DNA of 64,000 bases from JABDMH01 sp965223215 (lineage in GTDB: Bacteria > Bacteroidota > Bacteroidia > Chitinophagales > Saprospiraceae), in assembly GCA_965223215.1 (NCBI GenBank), contig CBDCVZ010000010.1, positions 682,001 through 746,000 of the forward strand. Reading direction: 5' to 3'. Positions 27,351 through 36,938 of this stretch are shown piece after piece. The position numbers were made by a program, and so were the translations under genes. The notes under the pieces are model-generated. The model was given only the letters and a program-made list of their open reading frames with translations. It was not told where the DNA came from and did no database searches. Each line of letters begins with the position of its first letter. The stretch's first letter is position 1.

Positions 27351-28505
27351 ATGATTATGGTTGGCCAGCTTGGAAAACTTATCATTGGAACACATCTCAT
27401 TCTATTTTTTACACTGGTGGCGGACGGGCAAGAGAAACTTAGAGCCCGGGATTATGGGGTGAAAATTGGAATATTGCCTCCTGGTCTGCTAAATGCCATC
27501 ACTGACGTGCAAGGTGTGAGGGTTGGACACACGACTTTGCATAAAGGTGATCATGTGCATACGGGAGTTACAGCAATTCTGCCACACGACGGAAACATCT
27601 TTCAGTTAAAAGTTCCAGCTGCCTTATATGTGGGCAATGGGTTTGGCAAAATAGCGGGCACTACCCAAATCGAGGAGTTGGGACAGATCGAAACTCCGAT
27701 TCTACTAACCAACACCCTGAATGTTTCCACGGCGGTTGATGCCTTGATCGAATATACCTTGAGCCAAGCTCAAAATGAAGATGTTAAATCGGTCAATGCA
27801 GTGGTTGGTGAAACCAATGATGGAAGACTGAATGATATCCGTGGGCAACACCTCAATAAGAGACATATGCTCCAGGCCATTCAACAGGCCAAAGGTGGAC
27901 CCGTTGCGGAAGGAAGTATCGGGGCAGGAACCGGAACGGTATGTTTTGGATATAAGGGTGGCATCGGTACCGCATCGCGTGCAATTCCCAAATCGCTAGG
28001 TGGCTACACCGTAGGAGTTCTTGTGCAAGCAAATTTTGGTGGAATTCTGGAAATTGATGGAGTTCCAGTCGCTCAAGAACTGGGAAAGTTTCCCTATAAG
28101 CGAGACATCGAAGATGCTGACGGTTCGTGTATGATTGTCGTCGCAACCGATGCCCCCCTGAATACTCGAAATCTTAAGCGGTTGGCTCAAAGAGCAATGT
28201 TGGGGCTGGCACGTACCGGAGGATTTGCCTCCAACGGTAGCGGAGATTATGTCATCGCATTTTCTGTCTATGCTGACAATCTCGAGAGTTACCGGCCCTT
28301 TAAACCCATTCAGTTGAAAAGGGAAGTAAACAATGATTTTATGAGTCCGCTCTTTCTCGCTTCGGTAGAAGCTACCGAAGAGGCCATCATCAATGCACTT
28401 TTTAAAGCCACCACATATACCGGTTTTCAAGGGGCTAAAGCGTTGGAACTACCGATCGCTAAAGTACTTCCCATCATGAGGAAATACAGTCGGCTCAATA
28501 AATAG
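27351..28505 (+). CDS. P1 family peptidase (DmpA/BapA-type aminopeptidase), secreted
   Basis: A 384-residue N-terminal-nucleophile peptidase of family S58. It has a signal peptide (LIIGTHLILFFTLVADGQ), then GAITDVxGVRVGHTT-like NAITDVQGVRVGHTT, NTLNVSTAVDALIEYTL, GSIGAGTGTVCFGYKGGIGTASR and the self-cleavage site in DGSCMIVVATDAPL, where Ser259 should become the N-terminal nucleophile after cleavage. Relatives cleave N-terminal D-amino acids, beta-alanyl dipeptides or amino-acid amides. Export suggests a periplasmic role in peptide or peptidoglycan-fragment recycling. It is followed 72 bp later by a small cluster of unrelated genes. Confidence 0.93.
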   Translation: MIMVGQLGKLIIGTHLILFFTLVADGQEKLRARDYGVKIGILPPGLLNAITDVQGVRVGHTTLHKGDHVHTGVTAILPHDGNIFQLKVPAALYVGNGFGKIAGTTQIEELGQIETPILLTNTLNVSTAVDALIEYTLSQAQNEDVKSVNAVVGETNDGRLNDIRGQHLNKRHMLQAIQQAKGGPVAEGSIGAGTGTVCFGYKGGIGTASRAIPKSLGGYTVGVLVQANFGGILEIDGVPVAQELGKFPYKRDIEDADGSCMIVVATDAPLNTRNLKRLAQRAMLGLARTGGFASNGSGDYVIAFSVYADNLESYRPFKPIQLKREVNNDFMSPLFLASVEATEEAIINALFKATTYTGFQGAKALELPIAKVLPIMRKYSRLNK

Positions 28506-28577
28506 AGGGTGTTGCAAGGGCCAGACATTCATGCATAAAAAATGTAATTTCGTCGCGCTTAGATTTAACTGCATGCC

Positions 28578-29381
28578 ATGAAGTCAACCACTGAAACCAC
28601 CAAGAAAAAACCGCTAGAACAAAAAATCGATGCCCTTTTCAGCTATCGGAAAATACCCTGGTTGTTGGAGCAATCCAAAATAAAAAAAACCAAAAGCTAT
28701 TATCAGAAACTCATTGCCCTTCAGCTAGCCATTTATCAATTGGACGGTTATCTGGAATCTTGCTGGGATCTGGACAAGAAAGTCTTGAATAAAAGATGGA
28801 ATAAGATAATTAAGAGGTTAACAGTTTTTGGTCTGAATAAGAAACAATGTAAGTCATGGTGCCGGGAGATTTATATTTATCAAAAGCAAGAAATTGCTTT
28901 GAGAAAAGCACAATTACCTACCAGACGTGATATTGAATTCTTTTATCGTCACAAATCTTGTGACGTCAAGTTGATTCGAAATTTGATTTATCATAGGGAT
29001 CCATCACTTGAGCTCTTGATTCCGATCGAAACTTGGACAGACTTTGATTATCTGACGGAAGTAAACGATGACATCGAAGACCTTTATGAGGATTTATCTG
29101 TGTATAATGCCAATCGATTTCTCTTCTCCATCTTTGCCTGCGGTAATGACCGGACCGAGACTGAGTACAGAGCTTTCATCAAGATCATACAGAAAAGGAT
29201 TGAAAAGCGTTTAGAAAATGGGAAGAACATCCAGACCCTATTTATCGAGTATGCAGCAAAAGAGATTGTTTATGAAACCCTTGCATTGCTCAATCATCGT
29301 CTATACCACCTGGACTTTAAAAAATTAGCTCGGGCAAAAACCATCAAAAAATGGCAATTAAAAGGATCGCGTTCTCAGTGA
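28578..29381 (+). CDS. All-helical protein, possible class 1 isoprenoid-synthase fold
   Basis: A 267-residue, Lys-rich, predicted all-helical protein with no signal peptide. Residues 164-168 read DDIED, in the context TEVNDDIEDLYEDLSVYNANRF, which resembles the aspartate-rich motif of class I terpenoid synthases. The preceding IRNLIYHRD has a basic character. I do not recognise a described family by name, and a second metal motif is not obvious (the upstream YLESCWDLDKK is the only candidate). It overlaps the start of the lipase gene by 31 bp, so translation is likely coupled. The fold is a hypothesis only. Confidence 0.7.
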   Translation: MKSTTETTKKKPLEQKIDALFSYRKIPWLLEQSKIKKTKSYYQKLIALQLAIYQLDGYLESCWDLDKKVLNKRWNKIIKRLTVFGLNKKQCKSWCREIYIYQKQEIALRKAQLPTRRDIEFFYRHKSCDVKLIRNLIYHRDPSLELLIPIETWTDFDYLTEVNDDIEDLYEDLSVYNANRFLFSIFACGNDRTETEYRAFIKIIQKRIEKRLENGKNIQTLFIEYAAKEIVYETLALLNHRLYHLDFKKLARAKTIKKWQLKGSRSQ

Positions 29382-30820
29382 AAAGTCCTCTCCGGTGGCT
29401 TCTGATAGCATACGGAATTTCGGTGGCCATGCTCGGCTTGATCGACCCGGTAGATGGTCAAGCACTACTGACCCACGAAGAGATCCAATCTTGGACCCGA
29501 TCCGAGATTTCTGCACTGACACAATTTCCCGCCCAGCAAGGAGCGACGGCATATGCAGTTAGGTATATGACGTCGGGAAGTGATGGTTTGTTGGATACCG
29601 CATCAGGATTAATCGTGCTGCCTGAAAAACGCTCCGTTCAGCGCATGATTTCTTACCAATATGGAGACACTGACGGACTCGATTTGATTCCTTCAAAGCT
29701 AAACCCAGAAGGAACGTTGGCCGTCCTCTATGCCGGGCAGGGGTATGTCGTATCCGTAACAGACTATTTGGGTCACGGTACCAGTCGTGGATTTCACCCT
29801 TATGTGCATGCAGCCACCCAGGCCAGTGCTGCGCTGGATTTATTGATTGGAACGAAGGATTTTGCACAAACCCAAGGATTTGAGAGCATCCAGCAGATAT
29901 TTGTAACCGGATATTCGCAGGGAGCACATGCAAGCATGGCCTTAGCCCGCGCCATTGAGCAACGTGTTACCGATGATTTGTGGATCACTGCGAGCGCCTG
30001 CAATGCGGGTCCTTATAGCCTGTCGGGTGTCATGAGAAATCTCTTACTTGATCCACAGACCGAATACCGTGTTCCCGCTTTTTTACCGTATAATATTTTG
30101 GGCTATGAGACGGTATATGGGGATGTTTTTGAGCAATTATCTGACGTCTTTAAACCTGCGTATGTCGACAGGATTCAGTCCTTTTTTGATGGCAAAATCA
30201 GTCGCAATGCACTCAATGAATTTCTCGTTGCTGAACTAAAAAAGGATGTTGGAAAAAGTCGGCCCAGAGCCATGCTCTCAGATATTTACCTCAGTTCTTT
30301 CGAAAGTGATAGTTTGCATCCGATGAATGTGCATCTGCGCGAAAATGATACCTATCGATGGATTCCTACGGCCCCCATGCGCTTATTTTATTGCTCTGCT
30401 GATCAACAGGTTCCGGCCGAAAATGCATTGATCGCTGCTGAGTACATGAAGAACAGGGGAGCAGCAGATGTCGAAGCCATCGAACTGGACAAAGAAGCCA
30501 ACCACGAAGGATGTGTCTTGCCAAGCATCCTGGCCACTTTAGCCTATTTCCAGACATTCAACACTACGACCTCGAATGATCAACTCATCAACAATCAGCA
30601 CCTTGTTTTTCCAAATCCCGCAGATCGAGAGCTTCAAGTGCAAGGCCTCCAAGGAACCATTGATGTTCAAATATGGAATCAATGGGGTCAAGTACTGCAT
30701 CGCGGTCAGCAAGATGCTTCCCAATCAATCAAAATAGGTAACTTAAGCACTGGCCTTTACTGGTTGCAGATGGATGGGCCAACCGGCCGCACAATCAGCA
30801 AGTTTGTGGTTAACCGTTGA
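29351..30820 (+). CDS. Secreted lipase-like alpha/beta hydrolase with T9SS sorting domain
   Basis: A 489-residue protein with a signal peptide (WLLIAYGISVAMLGLIDPVDGQ), an alpha/beta-hydrolase domain and a C-terminal sorting domain. The nucleophile elbow is GYSQG at residues 187-191, with Ser189; GQGYVVSVTDYLGHGTS precedes it, a segment typical of the secretory lipase (LIP) family. The acid and base probably lie in CSADQQVPAEN and NHEGC. Residues about 415-489 (LVFPNPADRELQV to the end) are a type A T9SS domain, so it is exported through the system PorT belongs to. The start overlaps the preceding gene, and its stop overlaps the DksA-like start by one base. Confidence 0.9.
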   Translation: MAIKRIAFSVKSPLRWLLIAYGISVAMLGLIDPVDGQALLTHEEIQSWTRSEISALTQFPAQQGATAYAVRYMTSGSDGLLDTASGLIVLPEKRSVQRMISYQYGDTDGLDLIPSKLNPEGTLAVLYAGQGYVVSVTDYLGHGTSRGFHPYVHAATQASAALDLLIGTKDFAQTQGFESIQQIFVTGYSQGAHASMALARAIEQRVTDDLWITASACNAGPYSLSGVMRNLLLDPQTEYRVPAFLPYNILGYETVYGDVFEQLSDVFKPAYVDRIQSFFDGKISRNALNEFLVAELKKDVGKSRPRAMLSDIYLSSFESDSLHPMNVHLRENDTYRWIPTAPMRLFYCSADQQVPAENALIAAEYMKNRGAADVEAIELDKEANHEGCVLPSILATLAYFQTFNTTTSNDQLINNQHLVFPNPADRELQVQGLQGTIDVQIWNQWGQVLHRGQQDASQSIKIGNLSTGLYWLQMDGPTGRTISKFVVNR

Positions 30821-31155
30821 TGATGACTCCTGAAGAAATCAAACTCATTCAAAACCGACTCTCTTCTAAGATCGAGCGTACGAAGGTAAAGATTGCTCGT
30901 ATGGAGGATATGACACAGCCTATAAGTCCGGAGAATGCCATCGGACGCGTGAGTCGTATGGATGCCATCAACAATAAAAGTGTGATGGAAGCTGCACTAC
31001 GAACCGCCCGCAAAGATCTCGATGCGATGGAGTCAGCCTTGCGTAAGATCAATAAAGGAGAACCATTTGGGTTATGCGAAAAATGCAAAAAGCCCATTCC
31101 AGTGCAGAGACTGCTGCTCATTCCAGGCAGTCCGTTCTGTGTCCATTGCGCCTGA
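30820..31155 (+). CDS. TraR/DksA-type C4 zinc-finger protein
   Basis: A 111-residue DksA/TraR-family protein. A helical coiled region of about 75 residues is followed by the zinc finger CEKCKKPIP ... CVHC, with all four cysteines present. DksA-like proteins enter the RNA polymerase secondary channel and alter promoter response, often with ppGpp. The acidic residues at the coiled-coil tip in DksA are not clearly conserved, so activity is uncertain. I chose ATG at 30820, which overlaps the lipase stop as TGATG and suggests coupled translation; a TTG one codon upstream is possible. Confidence 0.88.
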   Translation: MMTPEEIKLIQNRLSSKIERTKVKIARMEDMTQPISPENAIGRVSRMDAINNKSVMEAALRTARKDLDAMESALRKINKGEPFGLCEKCKKPIPVQRLLLIPGSPFCVHCA

Positions 31156-31429
31156 GGACCCTCGTAAGCACAAGATCCCCATTGCACAGATCCCTTACCA
31201 GTACCAGATCCTATGGCATCTCTGTCAACGCCAATAGTTGGCATCAGTAATTCCTGGCCTTGATGACCAGCAAACAGCTAAGGAAAGTTTAAGGTCGCTC
31301 GCATTGTCTTAAAACCACGTTAAATTTCATCGTTAGCAGCCCTTTGGTAGAGTACAGCTTAAACCATCCGGCCCCTCTCAAGTCAGAACGTGCAAAGAAG
31401 CATAGATCTTAAAACTAAATTCAAAAACC

Positions 31430-31819
31430 ATGAAAAATCTAATAAATCTTTTTATCGCCACCGTTATTCTGATGAACATTACCAATGCCCAAATACCTAC
31501 CTCAGTGGTACAGCTGATGATGGAAATAGAAGAAGAAAAGACAGAAATCGCTGCATTTGATCCGTATCATGAAATCGAGTTAGGTTTACCAATCAGGGTC
31601 ATCAACCACAAAAAGGCTGATCGAATTTTTATTCAGCCGGAGGTCGTCTTGTCTGAAGCCACTTTAAATATTATCGATCAGGATGGCAACTCTTTGATCG
31701 CTTACCATTTTGACCGGCTGTCAGAAATTGATTTGTCAGTAAAAAGCCTCCCGGCTGGAGACTACACCCTCAACCTGCACAGTGACCAGGGTAGCACCTC
31801 TCACAAAGTGGTAAGATAG
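31430..31819 (+). CDS. Small secreted protein resembling an isolated T9SS sorting domain
   Basis: A 129-residue protein with a signal peptide (LINLFIATVILMNITNAQ), then about 45 residues without similarity, and a C-terminal part, residues 60-129, that follows the type A sorting-domain pattern: IFIQPEVVLSEATLNIIDQDG, a variable loop, and IDLSVKSLPAGDYTLNLHSD before a terminal KVVR. There is no room for a functional cargo domain. It may be a stand-alone surface peptide, a decoy, or a remnant. It is monocistronic with its own terminator. Confidence 0.8.
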   Translation: MKNLINLFIATVILMNITNAQIPTSVVQLMMEIEEEKTEIAAFDPYHEIELGLPIRVINHKKADRIFIQPEVVLSEATLNIIDQDGNSLIAYHFDRLSEIDLSVKSLPAGDYTLNLHSDQGSTSHKVVR

Positions 31820-31842
31820 CGCTATCAATTCCTTTTAAAAAT

Positions 31843-31879
31843 AAAGTCCTTCGGTAATCGCACCGTGGGACTTTTTTTT
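31843..31879 (+). terminator. intrinsic terminator after the small secreted protein
   Basis: AAAGTCC against GGGACTTT with a 17-nt loop, then a T-run, 24 bp after the stop. Confidence 0.75.
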
Positions 31880-32185
31880 AATAGACTGTACGCACGCTGA
31901 CTTTTTTGTTCTGGTTTGAGTGGGAGATCTAATCTATGTCATAGTTTGGCACTACTTTCACCGAAGATTGGTACTTCTTTGCACGACTCAAAACGTTCGA
32001 CTATGCCTCCTCATCACACCAGGTTCAGCATATTGAAGTCAATACGATTTGGCACTGATGGCCTTGGACATTTAGTTAATAATATTGGTATACCGGCTGG
32101 TCCATTTCTCGTAGAATTTCCAGGCGATCATTGAGGCGATTATTTGCCTCATGTATTTAGGTCATTCGCTCCCCAGCCATTTTTC
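31880..32185. other. intergenic stretch, no gene seen
   Basis: About 300 bp between the terminator and the next promoter. A 72-codon frame (31916-32134) starts at an alternative codon and has no recognisable content. Confidence 0.4.
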
Positions 32186-32193
32186 TAAATTCG
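32186..32193 (+). promoter_or_regulatory. putative -7 box for the Gfo/Idh/MocA gene
   Basis: TAAATTCG, one mismatch from TAnnTTTG, ending only 4 bp before the ATG at 32198. If used, the mRNA would be leaderless. Confidence 0.35.
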
Positions 32194-32197
32194 CACC

Positions 32198-33184
32198 ATG
32201 AAATCGATCAAATGGGGCATCATAGGTCCTGGAAAAATCGCCCAGAAATTTGCACGAGATTTATTGCTGGTGGAGGGTGGCCATCTGCGCGCGGTTGCTT
32301 CTAGAAGTTTGGATCGAGCCCGCGCTTTCACTCAACCTTATGATCAAGTATTGGTTTTCGACAGCTATGAAGCGATGGTTAAATCAGGCGAAATCGACAT
32401 CGCATACATTGCCACACCACACTCTTTTCATCTAAGGCAGACGTTGCTTTGCCTCAGAAATAAAGTAGCGGTATTATGTGAAAAACCGGCAGGTATCAAC
32501 CTGGGTGAAGTGCAACAAATGACCGTGCTAGCCAGCAACCATCAGACTTTCTTTATGGAAGCGCTCTGGACCCGATTTATTCCCTCTATTTCGTCCCTTT
32601 TAGAAATTATTGATTCTGGTGAAATGGGAGAGGTCGAGGAGGTGGAAGCGGAATTTTGTTTTAAAGCTCCCTACGACGAGCAAGGTCGGTTATACAATAT
32701 GGCATTGGCAGGTGGTTCTATCCTGGATATCGGTATTTACCCCGTCTTCCTTGCCTATTTACTCCTGGGTCTACCTCAAAGAATCGAGGCTAGTGGCCAA
32801 TTGGCCAAAACGGGTGCTGACCAAACCTGTTCTGCTCGTCTTTTTTATGCGAACCATAAATCTGCCACGCTCCATTGCTCCATTTTATACCATTCTGATA
32901 TGCCAGCCCGGATAGCGATGACGAAGGGCTATATTCTACTTCAACCTCGGTGGCATGAGAGCCCGGCGATTACTGTACTGAAGGCAGGGCAGGAAGCACG
33001 GCATATTTCGCTACCACCGGTTGGCAAGGGATTTTCACATGAAATTGTTGAATGTCATCATTGTCTTAATAAACAGAAAATTGAAAGTAATTTATGGCGG
33101 CATGAGGATAGTCAAAATACAATCCGGATTCTTGACGAAATAAGAAGGCAGGTCGGCGTCGTTTATCCCGCCGACAAAAATTAA
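32198..33184 (+). CDS. Gfo/Idh/MocA family oxidoreductase
   Basis: A 328-residue NAD(P)-dependent oxidoreductase. N-terminal Rossmann motif KWGIIGPGKIAQKFARDL, then YIATPHSFHL and the catalytic-lysine motif LCEKPAGI, with AGGSILDIGIYPV in the C-terminal substrate domain. The MEALWTRF segment is typical of the dimeric dihydrodiol/xylose dehydrogenase branch of the family. It is cytosolic; the substrate is probably a sugar or trans-dihydrodiol and cannot be settled from sequence. It stands alone, apart from the Gfo/Idh/MocA member at 50082, which is of a different subtype. Confidence 0.93.
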   Translation: MKSIKWGIIGPGKIAQKFARDLLLVEGGHLRAVASRSLDRARAFTQPYDQVLVFDSYEAMVKSGEIDIAYIATPHSFHLRQTLLCLRNKVAVLCEKPAGINLGEVQQMTVLASNHQTFFMEALWTRFIPSISSLLEIIDSGEMGEVEEVEAEFCFKAPYDEQGRLYNMALAGGSILDIGIYPVFLAYLLLGLPQRIEASGQLAKTGADQTCSARLFYANHKSATLHCSILYHSDMPARIAMTKGYILLQPRWHESPAITVLKAGQEARHISLPPVGKGFSHEIVECHHCLNKQKIESNLWRHEDSQNTIRILDEIRRQVGVVYPADKN

Positions 33185-33476
33185 TTTTCTGAGTAGTAAA
33201 AAAATATCAGGTGATCCCATATCCCGCAAAACCACATCCAAGTTTTTCCCACCATAATTCCGGAAGGTAGTATTGAAAAGTCATCATCTCTAGTTCAGCG
33301 GAAGCAATATCCTGTGCCAGCTCTCACCCTGTTTTACTGAGCATCAGAATCAAGAAGTGTTTGGATAAATAATAAGATCTCACCATCGTAGGGTTAAAAG
33401 CGGTCAATTGGAGTCCGTTAAAGTGGAATCGATCGAGACGTCGATCCAATAGGTTCTGGTGCGGAATGGCACGCAT
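33185..33476. other. intergenic stretch between convergent genes, no gene seen
   Basis: About 290 bp. A 63-codon minus-strand frame (33324-33515) overlaps a terminator and is not credible as a gene. Confidence 0.5.
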
Positions 33477-33511
33477 AAAAAAAGGAGCTTCTACCCAAGA
33501 AACTCCTTTTT
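33477..33511 (-). terminator. intrinsic terminator of the outer-membrane protein gene
   Basis: On the minus strand AAAAAGGAG pairs with CTCCTTTTTTT around a 15-nt loop, 24 bp after the stop of the gene at 33535-34218. The A and T runs on both sides mean it could act in both directions. Confidence 0.75.
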
Positions 33512-33534
33512 GCAATTGAGACTATAATCCTCAC

Positions 33535-34218
33535 TTAGATTTGAATCTTATAGCCTACACCAAATCCAAAACCATGATTCTTTATATCTAGCTCTACGAC
33601 GGGCACTTTGAAAGAGTCAAGAAATCCCTGCTGATATCTGGCATCAAAAAACAATTTTCCGGCCCCGGTATTAAACTCCATGCCTGCTCCAACGACCCCA
33701 CCCACGTCAAATCTTCGGTGATTCAAGCCGCTGAGATTGATGGGAATGTTGGTTAGGTTAAAATCCAATAAAAAATCAGCTCGTGTTTTTATTCTACCAT
33801 TTAGTGCATAACCAACCTGTGGTCCCGCAGTCAGGTATCCCTTGATCGGACCATTTCCAAATGCATACTTGGCCATCACTGGTACGTCGATGTACCGCAA
33901 CCTAGTGTCCACCCGGACACCGAGTGGCACATCCAGTTTAAAAACCTTCACATCCATAGCCTCCCGAACTCGGAAACCCTTATCACGATAAATAGCTTCA
34001 GCGACAAGTGAGAATCGATCATTGAAGGCATATTCGCTCGTCATACCCCATTCAAAGCCGGGCACATATACCATGTCGGGTATTACTAGATCTAAGAGGG
34101 TAGGGGTGCTAATATTATTTAAGTTTACACCTGCTCTTGGGCCCAGATAAAACTGCGCCATGGCGGTCTGAATTGTCAAAACCAAAAGTCCGACAAAAAT
34201 CAATGTTCTCTTTTTCAT
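33535..34218 (-). CDS. PorT/OmpA-like outer-membrane beta-barrel protein
   Basis: A 227-residue protein with a signal peptide (LIFVGLLVLTIQTAMAQ) and the opening FYLGPRAGVNLNN, followed by alternating strands such as WGMTSEYAFNDRFSLVAEAIYRDKG and AGMEFNTGAGKLFFDARYQQG, ending HGFGFGVGYKIQI. This is the pattern of the outer-membrane beta-barrel (PF13568, PorT-like) family, with eight to ten strands. The terminal isoleucine after aromatic residues fits BAM recognition loosely. Specific function unknown. Monocistronic. Confidence 0.88.
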   Translation of the reverse strand: MKKRTLIFVGLLVLTIQTAMAQFYLGPRAGVNLNNISTPTLLDLVIPDMVYVPGFEWGMTSEYAFNDRFSLVAEAIYRDKGFRVREAMDVKVFKLDVPLGVRVDTRLRYIDVPVMAKYAFGNGPIKGYLTAGPQVGYALNGRIKTRADFLLDFNLTNIPINLSGLNHRRFDVGGVVGAGMEFNTGAGKLFFDARYQQGFLDSFKVPVVELDIKNHGFGFGVGYKIQI

Positions 34219-34361
34219 GGTTCTTGATTTTTATGAATGAATATTTGAAGGGAAGACTTCACAGAAATGTTAAGAAGTCTTAGTGGCATGTTAAATAAAT
34301 GGTTCACAATCCAAGCCCATATTCTTCGTTTTCCATGAGAACCATTCAATATGACGCCTAC

Positions 34362-36812
34362 ATGTTCTATCAATTTTCCCTAGCAATAAAGACCGCCTAT
34401 CGCAATTTTCTAAAAAACAGGATTTATGGGACGATAAACATGCTAGGCTTGGCTCTTGCCTTTGTAACCACAATTCTCGTCGCGTGCTATCTAAATGAAG
34501 AACTCAGCTATGAAGATTTTCACTTGCAGGCGGATCGAATCTACCGACCGACCCATCTGATTCAGGGACAGAATGATTTTGAATTACATTTCGCACGTGT
34601 CCCAGTAGATTTCGTTAATGAATTGCCAGCTGAAATACCCGAAATTGAAAAATTGATTCGCTTTCAAAACAAGGAGCAGAAATACATCCGTGTGGGAGAG
34701 AAGCGATTTAAGCCACACCATGCCTATGTGACAGATGCAGATGTATTTGACGTTTTCACGTTTCCCATGTTGGAGGGTTCACCGGCAACCGCCCTAAAAA
34801 ATCCCCAGTCTGTAGTTCTGACAAAATCCATTGCGAAAAAATACTTTGGCCATACAAATGTAGTGGGTGAAGAGATTTATGTCATTGGTGATTGGTCATC
34901 TGAAGAGCAAGCCTTTCAGGTCACCGGTATCATTGAAGATGTACCCCCTAATACCCACCTGCCAGTGGAAATGTTTTTTTCCTTTGCCAACGTAGAAGAG
35001 CGAACTGGTTGGGCTTACATCTATACCCTTTTTTCACGAGGGGCAGAGATGGACCAGGTGGAGAAAAAGGTGTCTGCACTGATTGCCCAACGTACGGACG
35101 CAAATGCTCCCAATCAAATTTCCTTTGTTTTTCAGCCGCTCCCCTCCATTCATTTACATTCCAATTTGGCCAGAGAAATTCAGCCCAATGGGCAGGTCAT
35201 CTATCTGAAGATTTTCTTTTGGGTAGGCCTGTTTGTCTGGCTCATCGCATTGATCAATTTTGGCAATTTGGGAGCGGCCCTGGCCATCAGTCGTGGTAAG
35301 GAAATTGGCGTGCGCAAAGTACTGGGTGCGAGCAAGCGCCAGGTATTGAGCTTTTCTCTGGTTGAGTCTATGTTTCAGAGTTTTGCCGCGATGGGCATTG
35401 GTCTACTAATCTCATTACTCGTCTTTCCACTTTATAGTCGTCTAACTGGTATTACGCTTATTCCCGACCCGATGGTTTCTATCGTGTCGCTATCCCTTTT
35501 GGCGATACTCACAGGACTCCTAGCTGGCATTCTCCCTGCTTTTGTACTTAGTTCGCTTAAGATTTTGCAGATCATGCGGCAGGGTGGTCAATGGAGTATG
35601 CGACAGCGGGGAGTGGGCATTAACCTGAAGCGAGGTATGGTGACTTTGCAGTTTGTGGCCACCGTGTTGTTGATGGGTAGTGCCCTGATTGCATACCAAC
35701 AATTTCGCTTTATCGAAAAGAGAAACCTGGGCATTAAATCCGAACAGATTCTGACCATTGCCGAGGTACCCAGTGAGGTCACACAAAAATATCGGACCCT
35801 AAAAACCCGGCTACAAGAAATTCCGGGAGTAAAAGGGGTAACCGGATGTATGCAATTGCCTTCTAGTGAAATACGTGATGTAGGGCCTGTACTCGTCAAA
35901 GGGGCGGATCAAGCTCAGCCCCCCATGATGGATATGCAGGTCATTGACCCTGACTTCATGAAGATCCTGGAGTTAGAACTACTAGCAGGACAAGATTTTA
36001 CGGAAAATGAACCCATTAAGCCTTATCCCGAGTTGAGAGAGGACTATACCCTTGTCGATTATCTATCGCAAACACCGCGAAAGTACTTTATTAATGAAAC
36101 AGGCATGCGCCAATTAGGATGGAATGACCCACAGCAGGCCCTCGGGCAGGAAGTCAATTGGTCTATTGGAAATTGGTCTCTTGCACACGGTCCAATCACA
36201 GGGGTCATCAAGGATTATCACCAAGAATCTCTAAAGAACAAGGTGGATCCTTTGCTTCTCACCACCGAGCCACTTTGGTGGTCAAATGTGTTGATACAAC
36301 TGGATGCTAAACACATCGAATCAGCCGTGTCTGCCATCGAGGCAGTCTGGAATAATATGTTTCCCTACGCTTTTGATTACTCATTTCTAGATGATCAATT
36401 TGCTCAATTATATGCGACAGATCGGGTGCAATTAAAGTTGTTGTCCGGGCTAACACTCATCGCAGTGGCCATTTCCTTCCTTGGTCTTATGGGCCTGGTC
36501 GCCTATGCATTGCGTACTCGAGCCAAAGAATTAGCCATCAGACGTGTTATCGGAGCCGACCTCAAATCGCTGGCAGTACTGATCGGGCGAGAGTACTTTT
36601 GGGTGGTGGTCATAGCTTCATGCATTGGTGTGCCGCTAAGCTATCACTGGGTTGCAAGATGGCTAGAGAACTTTGCCTATCACATCCAGATCTCGCCATC
36701 TTCCTATATCGTTGCCGTGGGCAGTCTATTTGGTTTGCTGGCAATCACCATCTTTTGGCAGACTAGAAAGGCTACTGTGACAAATCCTATGCTGGCATTA
36801 AAAGAAGACTGA
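34362..36812 (+). CDS. ABC transporter permease, FtsX/MacB type
   Basis: An 816-residue permease with eight or more membrane segments. It shows two repeats, each of a MacB-like periplasmic domain and an FtsX core. Marks are AIKTAYRNFLKNRIYGTINMLGLALAF, the FGHTNVVGEEIYV segment, and both IGVRKVLGASKRQVL and AIRRVIGADLKSLAVLI, the coupling-helix motif of each half. Such permeases in this phylum are usually paired with an ATPase, none of which is adjacent here. I chose ATG 34362 (MFYQFSLAIK); two upstream ATGs at 34335 and 34299 would add a non-hydrophobic leader. Probably acts in efflux or mechanotransmission; substrate unknown. Confidence 0.9.
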   Translation: MFYQFSLAIKTAYRNFLKNRIYGTINMLGLALAFVTTILVACYLNEELSYEDFHLQADRIYRPTHLIQGQNDFELHFARVPVDFVNELPAEIPEIEKLIRFQNKEQKYIRVGEKRFKPHHAYVTDADVFDVFTFPMLEGSPATALKNPQSVVLTKSIAKKYFGHTNVVGEEIYVIGDWSSEEQAFQVTGIIEDVPPNTHLPVEMFFSFANVEERTGWAYIYTLFSRGAEMDQVEKKVSALIAQRTDANAPNQISFVFQPLPSIHLHSNLAREIQPNGQVIYLKIFFWVGLFVWLIALINFGNLGAALAISRGKEIGVRKVLGASKRQVLSFSLVESMFQSFAAMGIGLLISLLVFPLYSRLTGITLIPDPMVSIVSLSLLAILTGLLAGILPAFVLSSLKILQIMRQGGQWSMRQRGVGINLKRGMVTLQFVATVLLMGSALIAYQQFRFIEKRNLGIKSEQILTIAEVPSEVTQKYRTLKTRLQEIPGVKGVTGCMQLPSSEIRDVGPVLVKGADQAQPPMMDMQVIDPDFMKILELELLAGQDFTENEPIKPYPELREDYTLVDYLSQTPRKYFINETGMRQLGWNDPQQALGQEVNWSIGNWSLAHGPITGVIKDYHQESLKNKVDPLLLTTEPLWWSNVLIQLDAKHIESAVSAIEAVWNNMFPYAFDYSFLDDQFAQLYATDRVQLKLLSGLTLIAVAISFLGLMGLVAYALRTRAKELAIRRVIGADLKSLAVLIGREYFWVVVIASCIGVPLSYHWVARWLENFAYHIQISPSSYIVAVGSLFGLLAITIFWQTRKATVTNPMLALKED

Positions 36813-36938
36813 AAGGCCGATCTGCACTCATTCTAGATCACTTATCCAACGCCAAGATCAACTGTTTACTGATAATTTTTGAGCATTGCAGCCAACGTTT
36901 CGCAATGTAGAGCACGTCCATGATACCAAAGCAGACTC

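Noticed and set aside
31916..32134. 72-codon frame upstream of the Gfo/Idh/MocA gene
   Set aside because: Non-ATG start, no domain, located in a probable regulatory gap.
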